Assembly: GCA_021030915.1 (NCBI GenBank)
Contig: JAGEMR010000118.1
Coordinates: forward strand, 1 to 64,000
Direction: 5' to 3'
Length of the DNA stretch: 64,000 bases
Origin: Astrothelium macrocarpum
Lineage: Eukaryota; Ascomycota; Dothideomycetes; Trypetheliales; Trypetheliaceae
Shown: piece by piece, positions 53,867 through 63,611 of the stretch
Position numbering within the stretch: position 1 is the stretch's first letter
How the letters are laid out: each line of letters begins with the position of its first letter
The notes under the pieces: model-generated
Seen by the model: only the letters and a program-made list of their open reading frames with translations
Told to the model about the DNA's origin: nothing
Databases searched by the model: none
Translations under genes and position numbers: made by a program

Positions 53867-55288
53867 ATGGGCCATGATATTGCTGTACGCAGTATTATCG
53901 TCTCATTACGAACTGCAGGAAAAACAGTTAAGGAAGTTGAATCGCTTATTATTCTTTCAGAGCGTATAATCCGACGAATTTACGCTCAAGTTATTGAGCG
54001 TGGATTTGATCCTGCTGTTCGACCATTTCGAATCAAAGATGTTCACCTCCAGGACAAGCCGAGATCAGGTCGTCCACGTAAGGATCAGCCTGAAACAGTG
54101 GAGAATATCCAAAATAAGATTCGTCGCGACCGTTATGGACGAGAGAAGATATGCGTTCAAATTGTTGCTGAATTTATCAGCGAAGGTTATTCAATTGGAT
54201 ACATGATAGTATGGCGAATTCTTCGCAAAACAGGATTCAGAAAAATAAAGCCGACGAGGAAACCTAGACTGACGAAATAAATGAGACGAGATAGATTGAA
54301 TTGGTATCTGAAGTATCGTTACTGGACGTTGGAGGACTGGAAAAAGGTGATCTGGTCGGACGAAACGTCAATAATACTCTGTCGTCGTGATGGATATCGA
54401 ATATGGCGTATATCTGATGAACGAGTACTTCGTTCCTGTATCCGTGAGAAATGGAAAGGTAACAGCGAATTTATATTCTGGGATTGTTTTGCTTACGATT
54501 CCAAAGGCCCCTGTCATGTGTGAAAGCGTGAGACAGTTGCTGAAAAAAGGCTTGTTGAATAACAGTTTCAGTAATGGAATAATGAGATCGAATCAGCAGT
54601 TAAACAACGTTAGGAGTTAGAAAATGGAATGAGACGATTAGTGCTGAAGAATGTTTCTGATAAAAAACCACAATTTCGCTTTGCAGAAAAATATGGTAAA
54701 TTAGTACGAAAAGATAAAGAAGGTATTGATTGATGATGTTATCAACATCATATTATATTGTCTAAATTAATTCCATTTGTTCAGCGCTGTGAGGCTGAAC
54801 GGTCTGATACTGTTGTTCAGCAAGATAAGGCTTCTGTTCATATTCATCACCGTATTCAGTAAACGTTTGAATTGATGAATATTAGGCTGCTGTCGTGGTG
54901 TGATAATTCGTCTGATCTGAATGCTATTGAATCTGCTTGGCCGTGGCTGAAACGATCCACCACCAAAAAAAATCCATTAAAATCAAAAACAGTAGGTGAA
55001 TAAGAATGGATTCGCTGTTGGAATGAGCTGCCTCAAAGTGAGATTCAACGATGGATCGAACGAATTCCTATTCACATTGAGAAAATTATTGAATTGGAAG
55101 GTGATAACGAATATATTGAAGGCAGTGGGCGAAAGAGACGATACAAAACAAGAAGCGAGCTTATGGCTGTTCTTGATGAACGACAGCAGTAGAAGGACGA
55201 GGAGGAGGAGGTGGATAAGGACGATGAGGTGGCTGAGGGTTTGTCTGCTCGTGAGCTGTTCACCCTGCTTGGAGTCAATAGACGTTAG
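53867..55288 (+). pseudogene. Tc1-type transposase with ten in-frame stops
   Basis: One frame of 473 codons from ATG 53867 to TAG 55286-55288, with no indels. It is broken by ten stop codons (for example 54278, 54521 and 55190). Each is explainable as CAA/CAG/CGA to TAA/TAG/TGA or TGG to TGA, including a TGA-TGA pair where two Trp would be expected (GID--). Domains: N-terminal helix-turn-helix with a GRPRK AT-hook-like linker (53867-54270), then the DDE core. The first Asp is in IWSDET, the second in VVQQDKASVH (an Asp survives), and the third catalytic position is in SSDLNAIESAW. An acidic C-terminal tail KDEEEEVDKDDE follows. It cannot make a full protein unless translated in fragments. It is related to the fungal Tc1 branch of TcMar; I cannot give a named element. 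Confidence 0.85.
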
Positions 55289-55372
55289 CAACACCATATT
55301 TTGATGAGATAAGAACAGATACTTAATAGCAAATGACTTCAGTAAAGAATTCGAATTGATCGAAATTGCTGC

Positions 55373-55488
55373 TGCATTTGTGCGCATTCGGCTGCATTAG
55401 ATTCAGTAGTAAATTTGGTGGGAACTAGTGCCGAGCTAATGTCGACGCTATGAATTAGCGCGGCCAAAACTTTTGGGACGCACCTCCG
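55373..55488 (-). repeat. Right 116-bp terminal inverted repeat
   Basis: Perfect inverse copy of 53720-53835, ending directly before the TA at 55489-55490. Confidence 0.92.
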
Positions 55489-56566
55489 TACTTTGTTGCT
55501 GCCACCTTTCCAATGTTGAATTAGTTGATTAAATCTGCGTCTAAAGCGGACAAAATCTTGACATATTCTACCAGCCTTCAACCTGCTCAGACCCTAGTCG
55601 TGCCAACGTTCTGGCAATTGCAGTGGGAGTGGCTTCTGGCGCTCAACCTACCTGGAATGGTTTTTGAGGTCCTTCATAGGTGATTGTCTGATGCAAATGC
55701 AAAGGACTCATCTTTTGCAGTCCTGACTGTTGTTGGGCAGTTGCCCTAACGCTACTCCGTATGTGTTACCCATCATGTGCGGAACACTGACGCAATAAAA
55801 CACCTTATCGAGAGTCAGTGTGCTGGTATAGATCACACGTCTAGCGAAAAGCGGGACTTTGCGATTACTGAGACCTGACTTCCGAGTATCGCTCCATTCA
55901 TCGATGCTTTTTCTGGGCAAACACTCTTCCCATGGAGTTGTGCGAAGGTCGTCAAACGCAGTGGTATTACATCTGCACAACATAGCACAAAACAGCACAA
56001 GTTACGGATGAAACCTGCTATTAGTAAACAGGTTTCCCCACACCCAGAGAAATGTTCAACAAGTCCCTATCGAACTTCGGCTAGCCCATAACAAGTTGGT
56101 TCCGCTACATGACTTTTTTCCTTCATGCCGGATGTAGTGGATATCCTTTCTCCTTCAGCTTGTTCAGCGCTTCGACCACAAATTTTTCCAGAATAACTCA
56201 GAAAACCGAGGCCAGAATTGGACAGATTGCTCTACAACAACATCACCTTGCAAACACAGTGTATCACGAGCATTACAGGAACTGGAGTGGCTTTGCTCTT
56301 ATAGCTTGAGATTCGCGGTGTACCTTACAGTGTGCTCACAACATTCAGATTATCCTTCACAAGTAATGACCGACCGTTCTTGGAGTACGGTACACCAAAT
56401 GAGAAGTGTTGAATTCAATGTCAGCACAAAAAAAAGAGACTCCCAAACGCTCTCCAGAGCCGTTCCTCCTTGACATAAGCCTTGGCGAGTAATCACCAAA
56501 AGGGCAACGCTTTTTCGCAATTGCATCGTCTTTGTTGCGGTTGCGCTTCTTTGGAGCTGTATCCCC
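55489..56566. other. Stretch between transposon and peptide precursor; one doubtful ORF
   Basis: A minus-strand frame at 55711-55983 (91 codons from an ATG, MLCRCNTTAFDDLRTTPWEE...) has protein-like composition and an acceptor-like TACTAATAGCAG upstream, but no family and no clear partner exon. Small frames near 56110-56310 are unremarkable. It could hold a small or degraded cluster gene. Confidence 0.3.
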
Positions 56567-57051
56567 CTATCCTTTTACATTGTCAGACAATGTTTTTAGC
56601 TCATGAAGCTTGCGCTTTTCTGTCGTTGAGCCTTCCTCATCTTTATCGTACGATTTCGCGAATAGGTTATGAAAGTCTCTCTTTTCCACTGATGCATCTT
56701 CCTCATCCTTGTCGTACGATTTTGCGAATAGGTTGTGGAAATCTCTCTTCTCCACTGATGAATCTTCCTCGTCTTTGTCGTAAGACTTTGCAAACAAGTT
56801 GTGAAAGTCGCGCTTTTTTACAGATGCATCTTCCTCATCTTTATCGTAGGACTTTGCGAATAGGTTGCGAAATTCGCGCTTTTCAAGACCGGAAGTCTCT
56901 TCAGTCGGACGGCTCACGAGAGGAGCAGCTATTCAATATTAATCTGGACGCCTGAGCCCTGCAAATCGCTGTAGGAGCCAAGTCTGGAAAGTTTTGACTT
57001 ACTTTGACTCAGAGCCGCAAGGGCAAGAAGGCTAACAATGGTGAAACGCAT
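56567..57051 (-). CDS. Secreted repeat precursor peptide, candidate dikaritin-type RiPP (UstA-like)
   Basis: Two exons, 57003-57051 and 56567-56928, joined across a 74-nt GTAAGT...AATAG intron in phase 1, give 136 residues. The N-terminus (MRFTIVSLLALAALSQ) is a signal peptide. A short pro-region ends in LEKR. Four 22-residue repeats follow, each ending in Lys-Arg (SVKKR, SVEKR, SVEKR, TTEKR), then a 14-residue tail. Thirteen residues, NLFAKSYDKDEED, are constant in the first three repeats (the fourth ends EEG). A signal peptide, tandem repeats with KR (kexin) sites and an invariant Tyr/Phe-containing core match the UstA-type precursors of ustiloxin, asperipin and victorin. The UstYa-like gene 1.8 kb away supports this. 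Alternative: an unmodified kexin-processed secreted peptide (KEP). The product and activity are unknown. Confidence 0.82.
56612..56875 (-). repeat. Four 66-bp coding tandem repeats of the precursor peptide
   Basis: 4 x 66 bp, each encoding [D/E]F[H/R]NLFAKSYDKDEE plus a variable spacer and KR. The first unit starts EFRN, the others DFHN. The last is the most divergent in its spacer (GSTTEKR). Silent differences between units indicate they are not fresh duplicates. Confidence 0.88.
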
Positions 57052-58812
57052 GTTGGATAAGCACGTTGATGTTGCTAGAGACTATTGTTATACTAAGGGA
57101 AGAGTCTTCTTGTATGATTGACAAAGGGGGCTGAAGAGCAGTCGAGAGAAGAGACTTATATGAGGAATGCCATGTCCATCAGGCAGAAATACCACTCGAA
57201 CAAGGTCCGATGACGCTCTGCTGTAGCCCAACATGCATGTATTGGGGCCTCAAAACAAGCGGTCCTCAACTAGGTACGGAGCCTTGCAGTTGACCAAAAC
57301 ATACTTTTTCCGGAGCAATCTCCCGTCATTCACCCATGCATCTCTGAAACCTTTAGAAAACTTTAGGTCTTTGTTTTTCCGTGTTTATCTTTGGTCTTTC
57401 CCCAATTGGACATGGTTAACCAACCTCACAAAGACTCACAGATTGCTAAGTCGGGCAAATCACCGCGAGCCGGATGAGGCAGAATCTGCTCAAAAGTACT
57501 ATTTCTTTTGTTGGCTGCTGGTAACCAGCGAGTTTTCATTCGATCATTGACTACAATGAATAACGCGGGTCGGCCCGTGCTCGCCATGGCTTACCGGTGC
57601 ACCACCTACACTGCTTACGCCACTTACGACGCGTCAGCACGTCCTTTGGCTAATGAAGCACTGAGTGGGGCTTTGAAAATACGATTCTGATCGCCATGGG
57701 GTGTATCAGCCAGTTGGGATACGCGTTGTAAATTTTGGGGAAATCCACTTGATTTGCTTGTCGATGGGTTAGACGAGACTCGACATATCAAGTTAGTCAT
57801 CGGCTACCATCCCGTCGGTCCCGTCGATACAAGCGGCAAAGGCGCCGCCCTACCCGCCCAGGAACCATAGCTACTATACAGGTTCGGCAAGGCCAGACGC
57901 CTCCGGTTCCCCATCACACACATGGGAGGCAAGTTACCCTGCATGGTGAAATAAAATTTCGTGTCAGCTGACACCAGCTGAAAAGATATGCAAATTTGCA
58001 GCAGCTAAAGAAAATGAGGCGTTCAGTGTAAGTCTAGAGTGGAGATGCTTTTGGCCCCCCGTGCCGTTGTGGGGGCACTATGGGGCGATGCCTTTAATCA
58101 CGATAACGGACTTCTAACTTGTTTTCTTGTAGTCTTAGACAACCCACTATCCAACATATAGCCAGGTAGAGATTCCAAATAATGCTATCTGGGGCATTTT
58201 TGTTAAGGTTAAGACATCAGAACCAATGTCTTCGGAATCGCTGTCATTCAATCAAGTACTGTCCAGTTTCTTTTACACTACTGAGTCATTTGCGAATTAT
58301 GTTTATGCCAAACTAAAAATGCACTGCCTGGCATGCGTACGATGGGCTTTCGCGGCGATGGGTTCGTTGCAGAGATGATCGCTGAAGAACGTGCATGAAG
58401 GCTGTTGACAGGAATTATTTCGTAGCCCTACCTATGCCTACATTGGATCAAGGGTGTGACTATGTCTGCCTGCAGGTCGGACCCCTGGAGATCATATTAT
58501 CAGGGATACATTCAATCGGGAATGCAAGGGCGGACATAATAGCCGATGCTATGGAAGACGTATCCGTGATCGACAGATTGGTCTGCATCTGTGTACGAGG
58601 CGAATAGTTGCCGTCGATGGCTCATTACGTTCCGCCACCACCAGCGGTCGAATCTATATCCTCCTTACGTCACAAAATGAGGCTGTTAGCTTCGCCCTTG
58701 TGTATGGAAATAGAACGCCTCGAGCAGTCATACCTACCCATGCTAATGAATACCACACTCTGTTTCACTTCATCGTGCTAAAATAATCCGAACATTACTC
58801 TACGACTTACCA
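57052..58812. other. Divergent intergenic region between precursor and UstYa-like gene
   Basis: 1.76 kb between divergent starts, large for this window and likely to hold shared regulation of the cluster. The frames present (for example 57233-57550 and 58395-58607, plus) have no family resemblance. Purine- and pyrimidine-rich tracts but no clear palindromic operator were noticed. Confidence 0.4.
57155..57162 (-). promoter_or_regulatory. Possible TATA box of the precursor gene
   Basis: CATATAAG on the minus strand, about 105 nt upstream of the precursor ATG at 57051. Assigned by sequence and distance only. Confidence 0.35.
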
Positions 58813-59840
58813 ATGGCTCAAAGTTCAGAATATTCGCTACTTCAGCAAGAGGAAAGCTTACTCGGTAAACACGAAGACAACAACAGTCATTCACGAAAGT
58901 CATCAAAGCGTTCATGGAGTGCGATTCCATCTACAGTTTGGATACTACATGGCATCTTGCTCGCCATCTCATGCTCTATTTTGTTGTATTCTACCAGACA
59001 GGGCTCGCGGAAAGACTGTCAATCCATGACGGCAGTCTGGTCGCCTGCATATGACGATCTTGGGTATGACTTCAATACAGTGCAATTCAATGGATCATTC
59101 AATTCAGAGAGCATTTACAAAGGTGGCGCGAATGCAGACGTTGATGCCGCTTGGAGTCATATTGAAGATGGTACGAGATGCACGTCAACGCAAAAGTAGA
59201 CGAAAACCTGACATACTCTGAAGTTCAGCCTATGAGTATTTCCCGCGCTGAGTTACTTCGAATTGGTGCACCAGTTGACTCGGTCGAACTTCCAGCGGAG
59301 CTTGGAGGTGGCTATCTAGCATCTGTCGAAGCTGTTCACCAATTGCATTGTCTTAATTTACTACGCGAGGCTTCATACGAGGACTACTATAAGACCAAAG
59401 CCGCTGCTTGGGAGGATAGTCCCGGGACATTGCGACTACATATCGGTAATATCAAAACTCCAGCTCTTCTATTCGATGCTACCGCGGCTAACATTCTACC
59501 TGCAACAGATCATTGCGTAGATCTCTTACGACAGAAAGTATATACAACCATTCAAAGCTATACAACGTGAAGTAACTAACAGCTCTCAGCTGATGTGCGA
59601 TGCCGATGCGGGACTCTTCACCTTTGTCTGGGTTAAAAAGTACACACAGCCTTATCCTGTTTTTAGCAGGTGAGTGTTGGCCTTAGTCAAACAACAAGGT
59701 AGCGTTAACATTGAAATAGCAATCACAAGTGCCGCGACTTCAGCAAGCTGCTAGAATGGAGCATACAACGGCAAGCGGTACGAGAAAGTGACACTATTCC
59801 AAAGCCTAAAGACGGTACGGTTCGAGAGCAAATACCATAG
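58813..59840 (+). CDS. UstYa-type oxidase (DUF3328), 4 exons
   Basis: Exons 58813-59170, 59224-59537, 59590-59669 and 59720-59840 give 290 residues. Introns are 53, 52 and 50 nt (GTACGA...GAAG, GTATAT...CTCAG, GTGAGT...ATAG) and phases agree. The short frames stop at 59570, so the last two exons are easy to miss. Cytosolic N-terminus, one membrane helix at about residues 37-57 (VWILHGILLAISCSILLY), then the lumenal catalytic part. It carries both family motifs HxxHC: VHQLHCLNLLR and TDHCVDLLRQK. The usual end LMCDADAGLFTFVWV, PYPVFSSNHKCRDF, LEW follows. UstYa proteins oxidatively cyclise dikaritin peptides or halogenate/oxidise fungal metabolites. Together with the KR-repeat precursor it defines the candidate cluster. 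Confidence 0.88.
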
Positions 59841-60341
59841 TCCATCGTCTCGTCCCCGCAAGGATCTTAGTCATGCTTTCACGTATTTCGTTCGTCCATG
59901 CTGTATCTCCATAGAACTTTATTCGTATATTTGGCAACGTGGTGTAACTTGGTTCTTAGCTAGAGGCGACTTTTCACTATGCCCTATGTCATGGAAAGAG
60001 CTTTGGTTATCATATGGCCATCAGTTCACCTGAACTTCATTTTTCATTAGCTAGCCTTTACAACCAGATACAGCAATACAATACAGTTGAATCCACGCAC
60101 TTATTTGATCCTGATGAGATACAGCCTAACGCTCCGTCTATTATCCTACCCTCGGAGCGTTTGTACTTCGTCGTTACGCGTTGGGCCTTCGAAAGCGGAT
60201 ATAATCTCAACACCAAATCTAAATGAGATGAAAGCGAATTGTAGCTTCAGACGCTAGCAATTTGGTGGTGGTGGCCCGTGTGTCAAACTCGGCTCACCTG
60301 CCACCTGGCCCTGATGGGGAAATCATCTCCACTCATTCGAG
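59841..60341. other. Intergenic, upstream of the GMC gene
   Basis: No gene supported; frames at 59788-60226 are short and featureless. Confidence 0.45.
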
Positions 60342-62240
60342 ATGGCTGACATGAGCGCCAAAACCAACGGCGATGCCTCCGCTTTTGACATCATTATTGT
60401 CGGTGCCGGGACAGCCGGATGCGTGCTTGCAAACAGGCTGAGCGAGGATCCGAAGCTGCAAATTCTCGTGATAGAAGCGGGATCCAATTGCAATGATGAT
60501 CCTAGAGTCAGAACCCCAGGTCGCTCTGGAGAATGTTACGGAAACAGCGGGCTGGATTGGCAATTCGTGGCCGAGCCACAGAAGCATCTTAACGGCCGCA
60601 CGATATCGCATCCTCGAGGAAAGCTGATAGGCGGAAGTAGCGCCATCAACTCTCACGCACTCGTTTTTCCATCTCGTGCATGGCTCGATGCTTGGGCAGA
60701 CTTTGGGAATGAGGGTTGGGGTGCGGACGTGATGGTTCCATATTATCACAAGTTCTACAGTACTTCGAAAATATCTCAAGAGGTAGTGAGGGATCTTCAA
60801 TTATGGGCAGACAATCGAGCTGAACAGCAACTCCATGGGCCGATCAAAGTATCTTTTCCATACGCTACAGATCGACTGACGCAGGTGTGGGTCGATACGT
60901 TCGATAAAGCCGGTCATCGCATCTATAACGATGTTCTCACTGGATCAAAGGGTGTCGGAGGTTTAATTATACCTGGCGTGGTAGCACATCGTGAAAGAAG
61001 TCACGCTGGGGTAGCGTATCTCAGCCCAGTACTAAGCAGGAGTAACGTGACGTTATTAGAAGAGACAGTCGTCGAGCGGGTAATCTTTGATCAACAACCT
61101 GCGTCGGATATCGTTGCGGCTGGGGTACAATGCCGCTCGACTGGTACACAAAAGATCTTTCGAGCTCGAATGGAAGTCATCCTATGTGCTGGTACCTTCC
61201 AATCGCCTCAGATCCTTGAATTATCAGGTATTGGCGATCCGAAGCTTTTGAGCTCCTTAGGCATTTCACTCGTCATTGATAATCCCTTTGTCGGAGAGAG
61301 TTTGCAAGACCATCTTAATTGTGGACCATCATATGAAGTCAATGAAGGAATACCGACCCTTGACGATGGACGAAATCCTGCTGTAAAGCAGCAAGCGAAG
61401 GAACAATACGAGCAGGACAAAAGTGGTCCTCTGGCGAAAGCCGGTTGCCACACTTTCGGTTACTCATCCCTGCAGATGTTCAGCTCCACAAGAGATACCA
61501 ATGAGTTGATACATAGAGTGGATCAACACACCGCCTCTGCAATACAAGAGTCCCTAGATGATCGCTTGCCCTCTCAGAGTCTCCAAGACTCGTTCATCCG
61601 GAAGATGATAGCAGACCCTGACGAAGCCACTGCAACTATCTACATGGCGGCCATACAGCGGAATCTCGATCAACCGGAAGAGAAGCGGAAGGCAATCCTC
61701 CAACCCGGCAACTACATTAGCTTGATTGCAATGCTATCACATCCATTCTCTCGTGGCAGCGTGCACATACAGTCCACTGACCCGACAGTGAAGCCAATCG
61801 TGGATTTCCAGTACTTGAGCCACGAGCTCGACGTGCAAGTCTTCGGCCGTCACTTGATGGACTTTGAGAACCTCGTCCAGTTAGAACCATTAGCTTCGTG
61901 CCTGAAGCCGGGCGGACAGAGATTACCCAAGACGTTCCCTGAGAAGATTGAAAGCGTGGAGCAGGCGGCAAAGATGATAAGGCAATGTGCGGGGACAAAT
62001 TACCATCCTACTTCTACATGTCCGATGATGTCCAAGGAGTTGGGTGGTGTAGTCAATGATCGATTAGTTGTCCATGGGACGAAAAACTTAAGAGTTTGTG
62101 ATGCTAGCATCTTCCCGTTGATTCCGAGAGGGAATGTCCTTTCAAGCGTATATGCTTGCGCAGAGAGAGGGGCGGATCTTATCAAGCAGGACCTCATCAA
62201 GCAGGACCTCAAGTCCGCAGGAATGGTCGTAGAAGCCTAA
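60342..62240 (+). CDS. GMC-family FAD oxidoreductase (choline dehydrogenase / aryl-alcohol oxidase-like)
   Basis: Intronless, 632 residues, ATG 60342; no signal peptide. FAD-binding beta-alpha-beta motif IIIVGAGTAGCVLANRLSED (about residues 17-36) and GMC signature 1 (HPRGKLIGGSSAINS near 94) are followed by signature 2, GTFQSPQILELSGIG (near 288). The C-terminal active site has the catalytic His in NYHPTSTCPM and a closing IPRGNVLSSVYACAERGADLI; the second active-site residue there is Asn, as in many GMC enzymes. It would oxidise an alcohol to an aldehyde or dehydrogenate a pathway intermediate. Its position 0.5 kb after the UstYa-like gene, in the same direction, suggests it tailors the peptide product. 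The C-terminus has a 15-bp in-frame duplication (LIKQDLIKQDLK). A role outside the cluster is possible. Confidence 0.9.
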   Translation: MADMSAKTNGDASAFDIIIVGAGTAGCVLANRLSEDPKLQILVIEAGSNCNDDPRVRTPGRSGECYGNSGLDWQFVAEPQKHLNGRTISHPRGKLIGGSSAINSHALVFPSRAWLDAWADFGNEGWGADVMVPYYHKFYSTSKISQEVVRDLQLWADNRAEQQLHGPIKVSFPYATDRLTQVWVDTFDKAGHRIYNDVLTGSKGVGGLIIPGVVAHRERSHAGVAYLSPVLSRSNVTLLEETVVERVIFDQQPASDIVAAGVQCRSTGTQKIFRARMEVILCAGTFQSPQILELSGIGDPKLLSSLGISLVIDNPFVGESLQDHLNCGPSYEVNEGIPTLDDGRNPAVKQQAKEQYEQDKSGPLAKAGCHTFGYSSLQMFSSTRDTNELIHRVDQHTASAIQESLDDRLPSQSLQDSFIRKMIADPDEATATIYMAAIQRNLDQPEEKRKAILQPGNYISLIAMLSHPFSRGSVHIQSTDPTVKPIVDFQYLSHELDVQVFGRHLMDFENLVQLEPLASCLKPGGQRLPKTFPEKIESVEQAAKMIRQCAGTNYHPTSTCPMMSKELGGVVNDRLVVHGTKNLRVCDASIFPLIPRGNVLSSVYACAERGADLIKQDLIKQDLKSAGMVVEA

Positions 62241-62439
62241 CGAAAGCCTTTTTTCTCACGGGTTGTAGTCCATTGCGTCTCAATACACCCTAGAGTGGAA
62301 GCTACCTACATGAAGCTAAGGTAATGCGCGTTTTTATGATCGAACGTCTAGTTGACCCATCGAAACCAGTCATACATGTCTCATCGCTTCTAATAGCATT
62401 ATAATCCTCGCTGCCACCCTAGTTGTTCTGAAATTGGCT

Positions 62440-63611
62440 TCAGGCCGCCGGCATCGTGCTGCTCGCATACTTGCCAAAAAGATTTGGCTCTGACCGCGGC
62501 TCTTCGCTGTGCATACTTTGGCTCTTCGGCGTGACAGTTCCCACCACAGGTTGTATGCCATTAGCACCCGAGACCAGTTCTAAACGGGTTTCATCATCAT
62601 CATTACGTGGTAGGCCCATGTCTTCGTACTGGCCGCCGCGGATATTACGTTGAATGCCGAACAAGCCGCGGTATGTAGGCGCACACGCGAGCATGGTAGA
62701 AATGGTAAGTTCCAGGGTGCAATATAGCGCCGAATACGCAAAGACTCCGCCTGCTCCAACGGACTCGTATGTACGGAGAATATCGAGCGCTATGGTTACG
62801 AGTGCGACGCAGAACATGGCGGCGAGCGCGATCTTCCGGCCGATACGCATTTTCAGGCGCGGCAGCATGCCAAGAGGGAGAGCCATGACTAAACATGGTT
62901 AATTAGATGAGAGTGATCCGGGTGTAACGGAACGCGTACTGATCAAATCTGTTCCAACTTGTATTCCGCAACCGTATTCCTCTACTTGACGTTGGTACTC
63001 GGCATATGCGGGCGAACTACAAGCCTCTGGACAACTGTCAAACCACGATTTGGCAAATGCAAGGGGAAACGTACCTGGACTAAAGATTTGATTTGTCGGA
63101 CCACACTTGGTCAGCTCACCCGCAATGCAGGCCCAGAAGACGATAGCTGTGAACACTGTGACGGCCCACCACGCCCTGTTAAATTTCTTCGAGATGGAGA
63201 ACAATAACCTGTAGAAGAATAGAAAGGCGAATTTAATACTGAACAGGGATATCCAGAAGCCGATTGTGACCATGGTCTGGATCTTTCGATAATAGACGAA
63301 TAGCGGCACGAAGTTTGCCGGTTTTGGCGTTTCGTGTCTTTCGAAAGCAAATATCACATCTGCTGGATTGTAAATGGCTGAACAGCCTCCGCTCCATATG
63401 TAGATGCCCACCAAAGCCAAAACCGTAAAGAAATCGTCCCAATAGAAGCGATGTCGAACGCGATAACGGATGCACAGTCGACCGACGACCACAAGTGTGG
63501 TAACACCGGTCAAAGTCCATGTAATCGCCTGAGATAGGTTAATGATCGAGCGACAGAATTGACTTTGGAAGGCCGTACATTGAGTCCTGGCGTTGAAATC
63601 GTTGCCGACAT
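62440..63611 (-). CDS. PTH11-like / rhodopsin-type integral membrane protein, 3 exons
   Basis: Exons from ATG 63611: 63579-63611, 62940-63528 and 62440-62888, giving 356 residues. Introns are 50 nt (GTACGG...CTCAG with ATTAAC) and 51 nt (GTACGC...TTTAG), phases consistent. The N-terminus TWTLTGVTTLVVVGRLCIRYRVRHRFYWDDFFTVLALVG is typical of the fungal 'rhodopsin domain' family, which has seven helices and a conserved W-D-D after helix 2. Further helices follow (VTIGFWISLFSIKFAFLFFYRLLF, WWAVTVFTAIVFWACIAGE), then a Cys-containing loop and the last helices in exon 3. The C-terminal tail is cytosolic and polar. Such proteins are putative GPCR-like surface sensors; real signalling function is proven for few. 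It is convergent with the GMC gene and may simply flank the cluster. Confidence 0.82.

Larger units (their letters stand above)
53720..55488 (+). mobile_element. Tc1/mariner DNA transposon, 1769 bp, TA target duplication
   Basis: Ends CGGAGGTGCGTCCC...GGGACGCACCTCCG are flanked by TA on each side (53718-53719 and 55489-55490), the target duplication of the Tc1/mariner superfamily. Terminal inverted repeats are 116 bp and identical. The interior holds a complete but stop-interrupted transposase frame. The element lies between the EPT1/CPT1-like gene and the peptide cluster. Confidence 0.92.

Noticed and set aside
53684..54280. Transposase start upstream of the inverted repeat end
   Set aside because: The open frame runs through the TIR; the proper start is the ATG at 53867 after the TIR.
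56482..56955. 157-codon plus-strand ORF with Cys/Leu-rich repeats
   Set aside because: It is the antisense image of the KR-repeat precursor; the repeats come from the opposite strand, which has signal peptide, intron and kexin sites.
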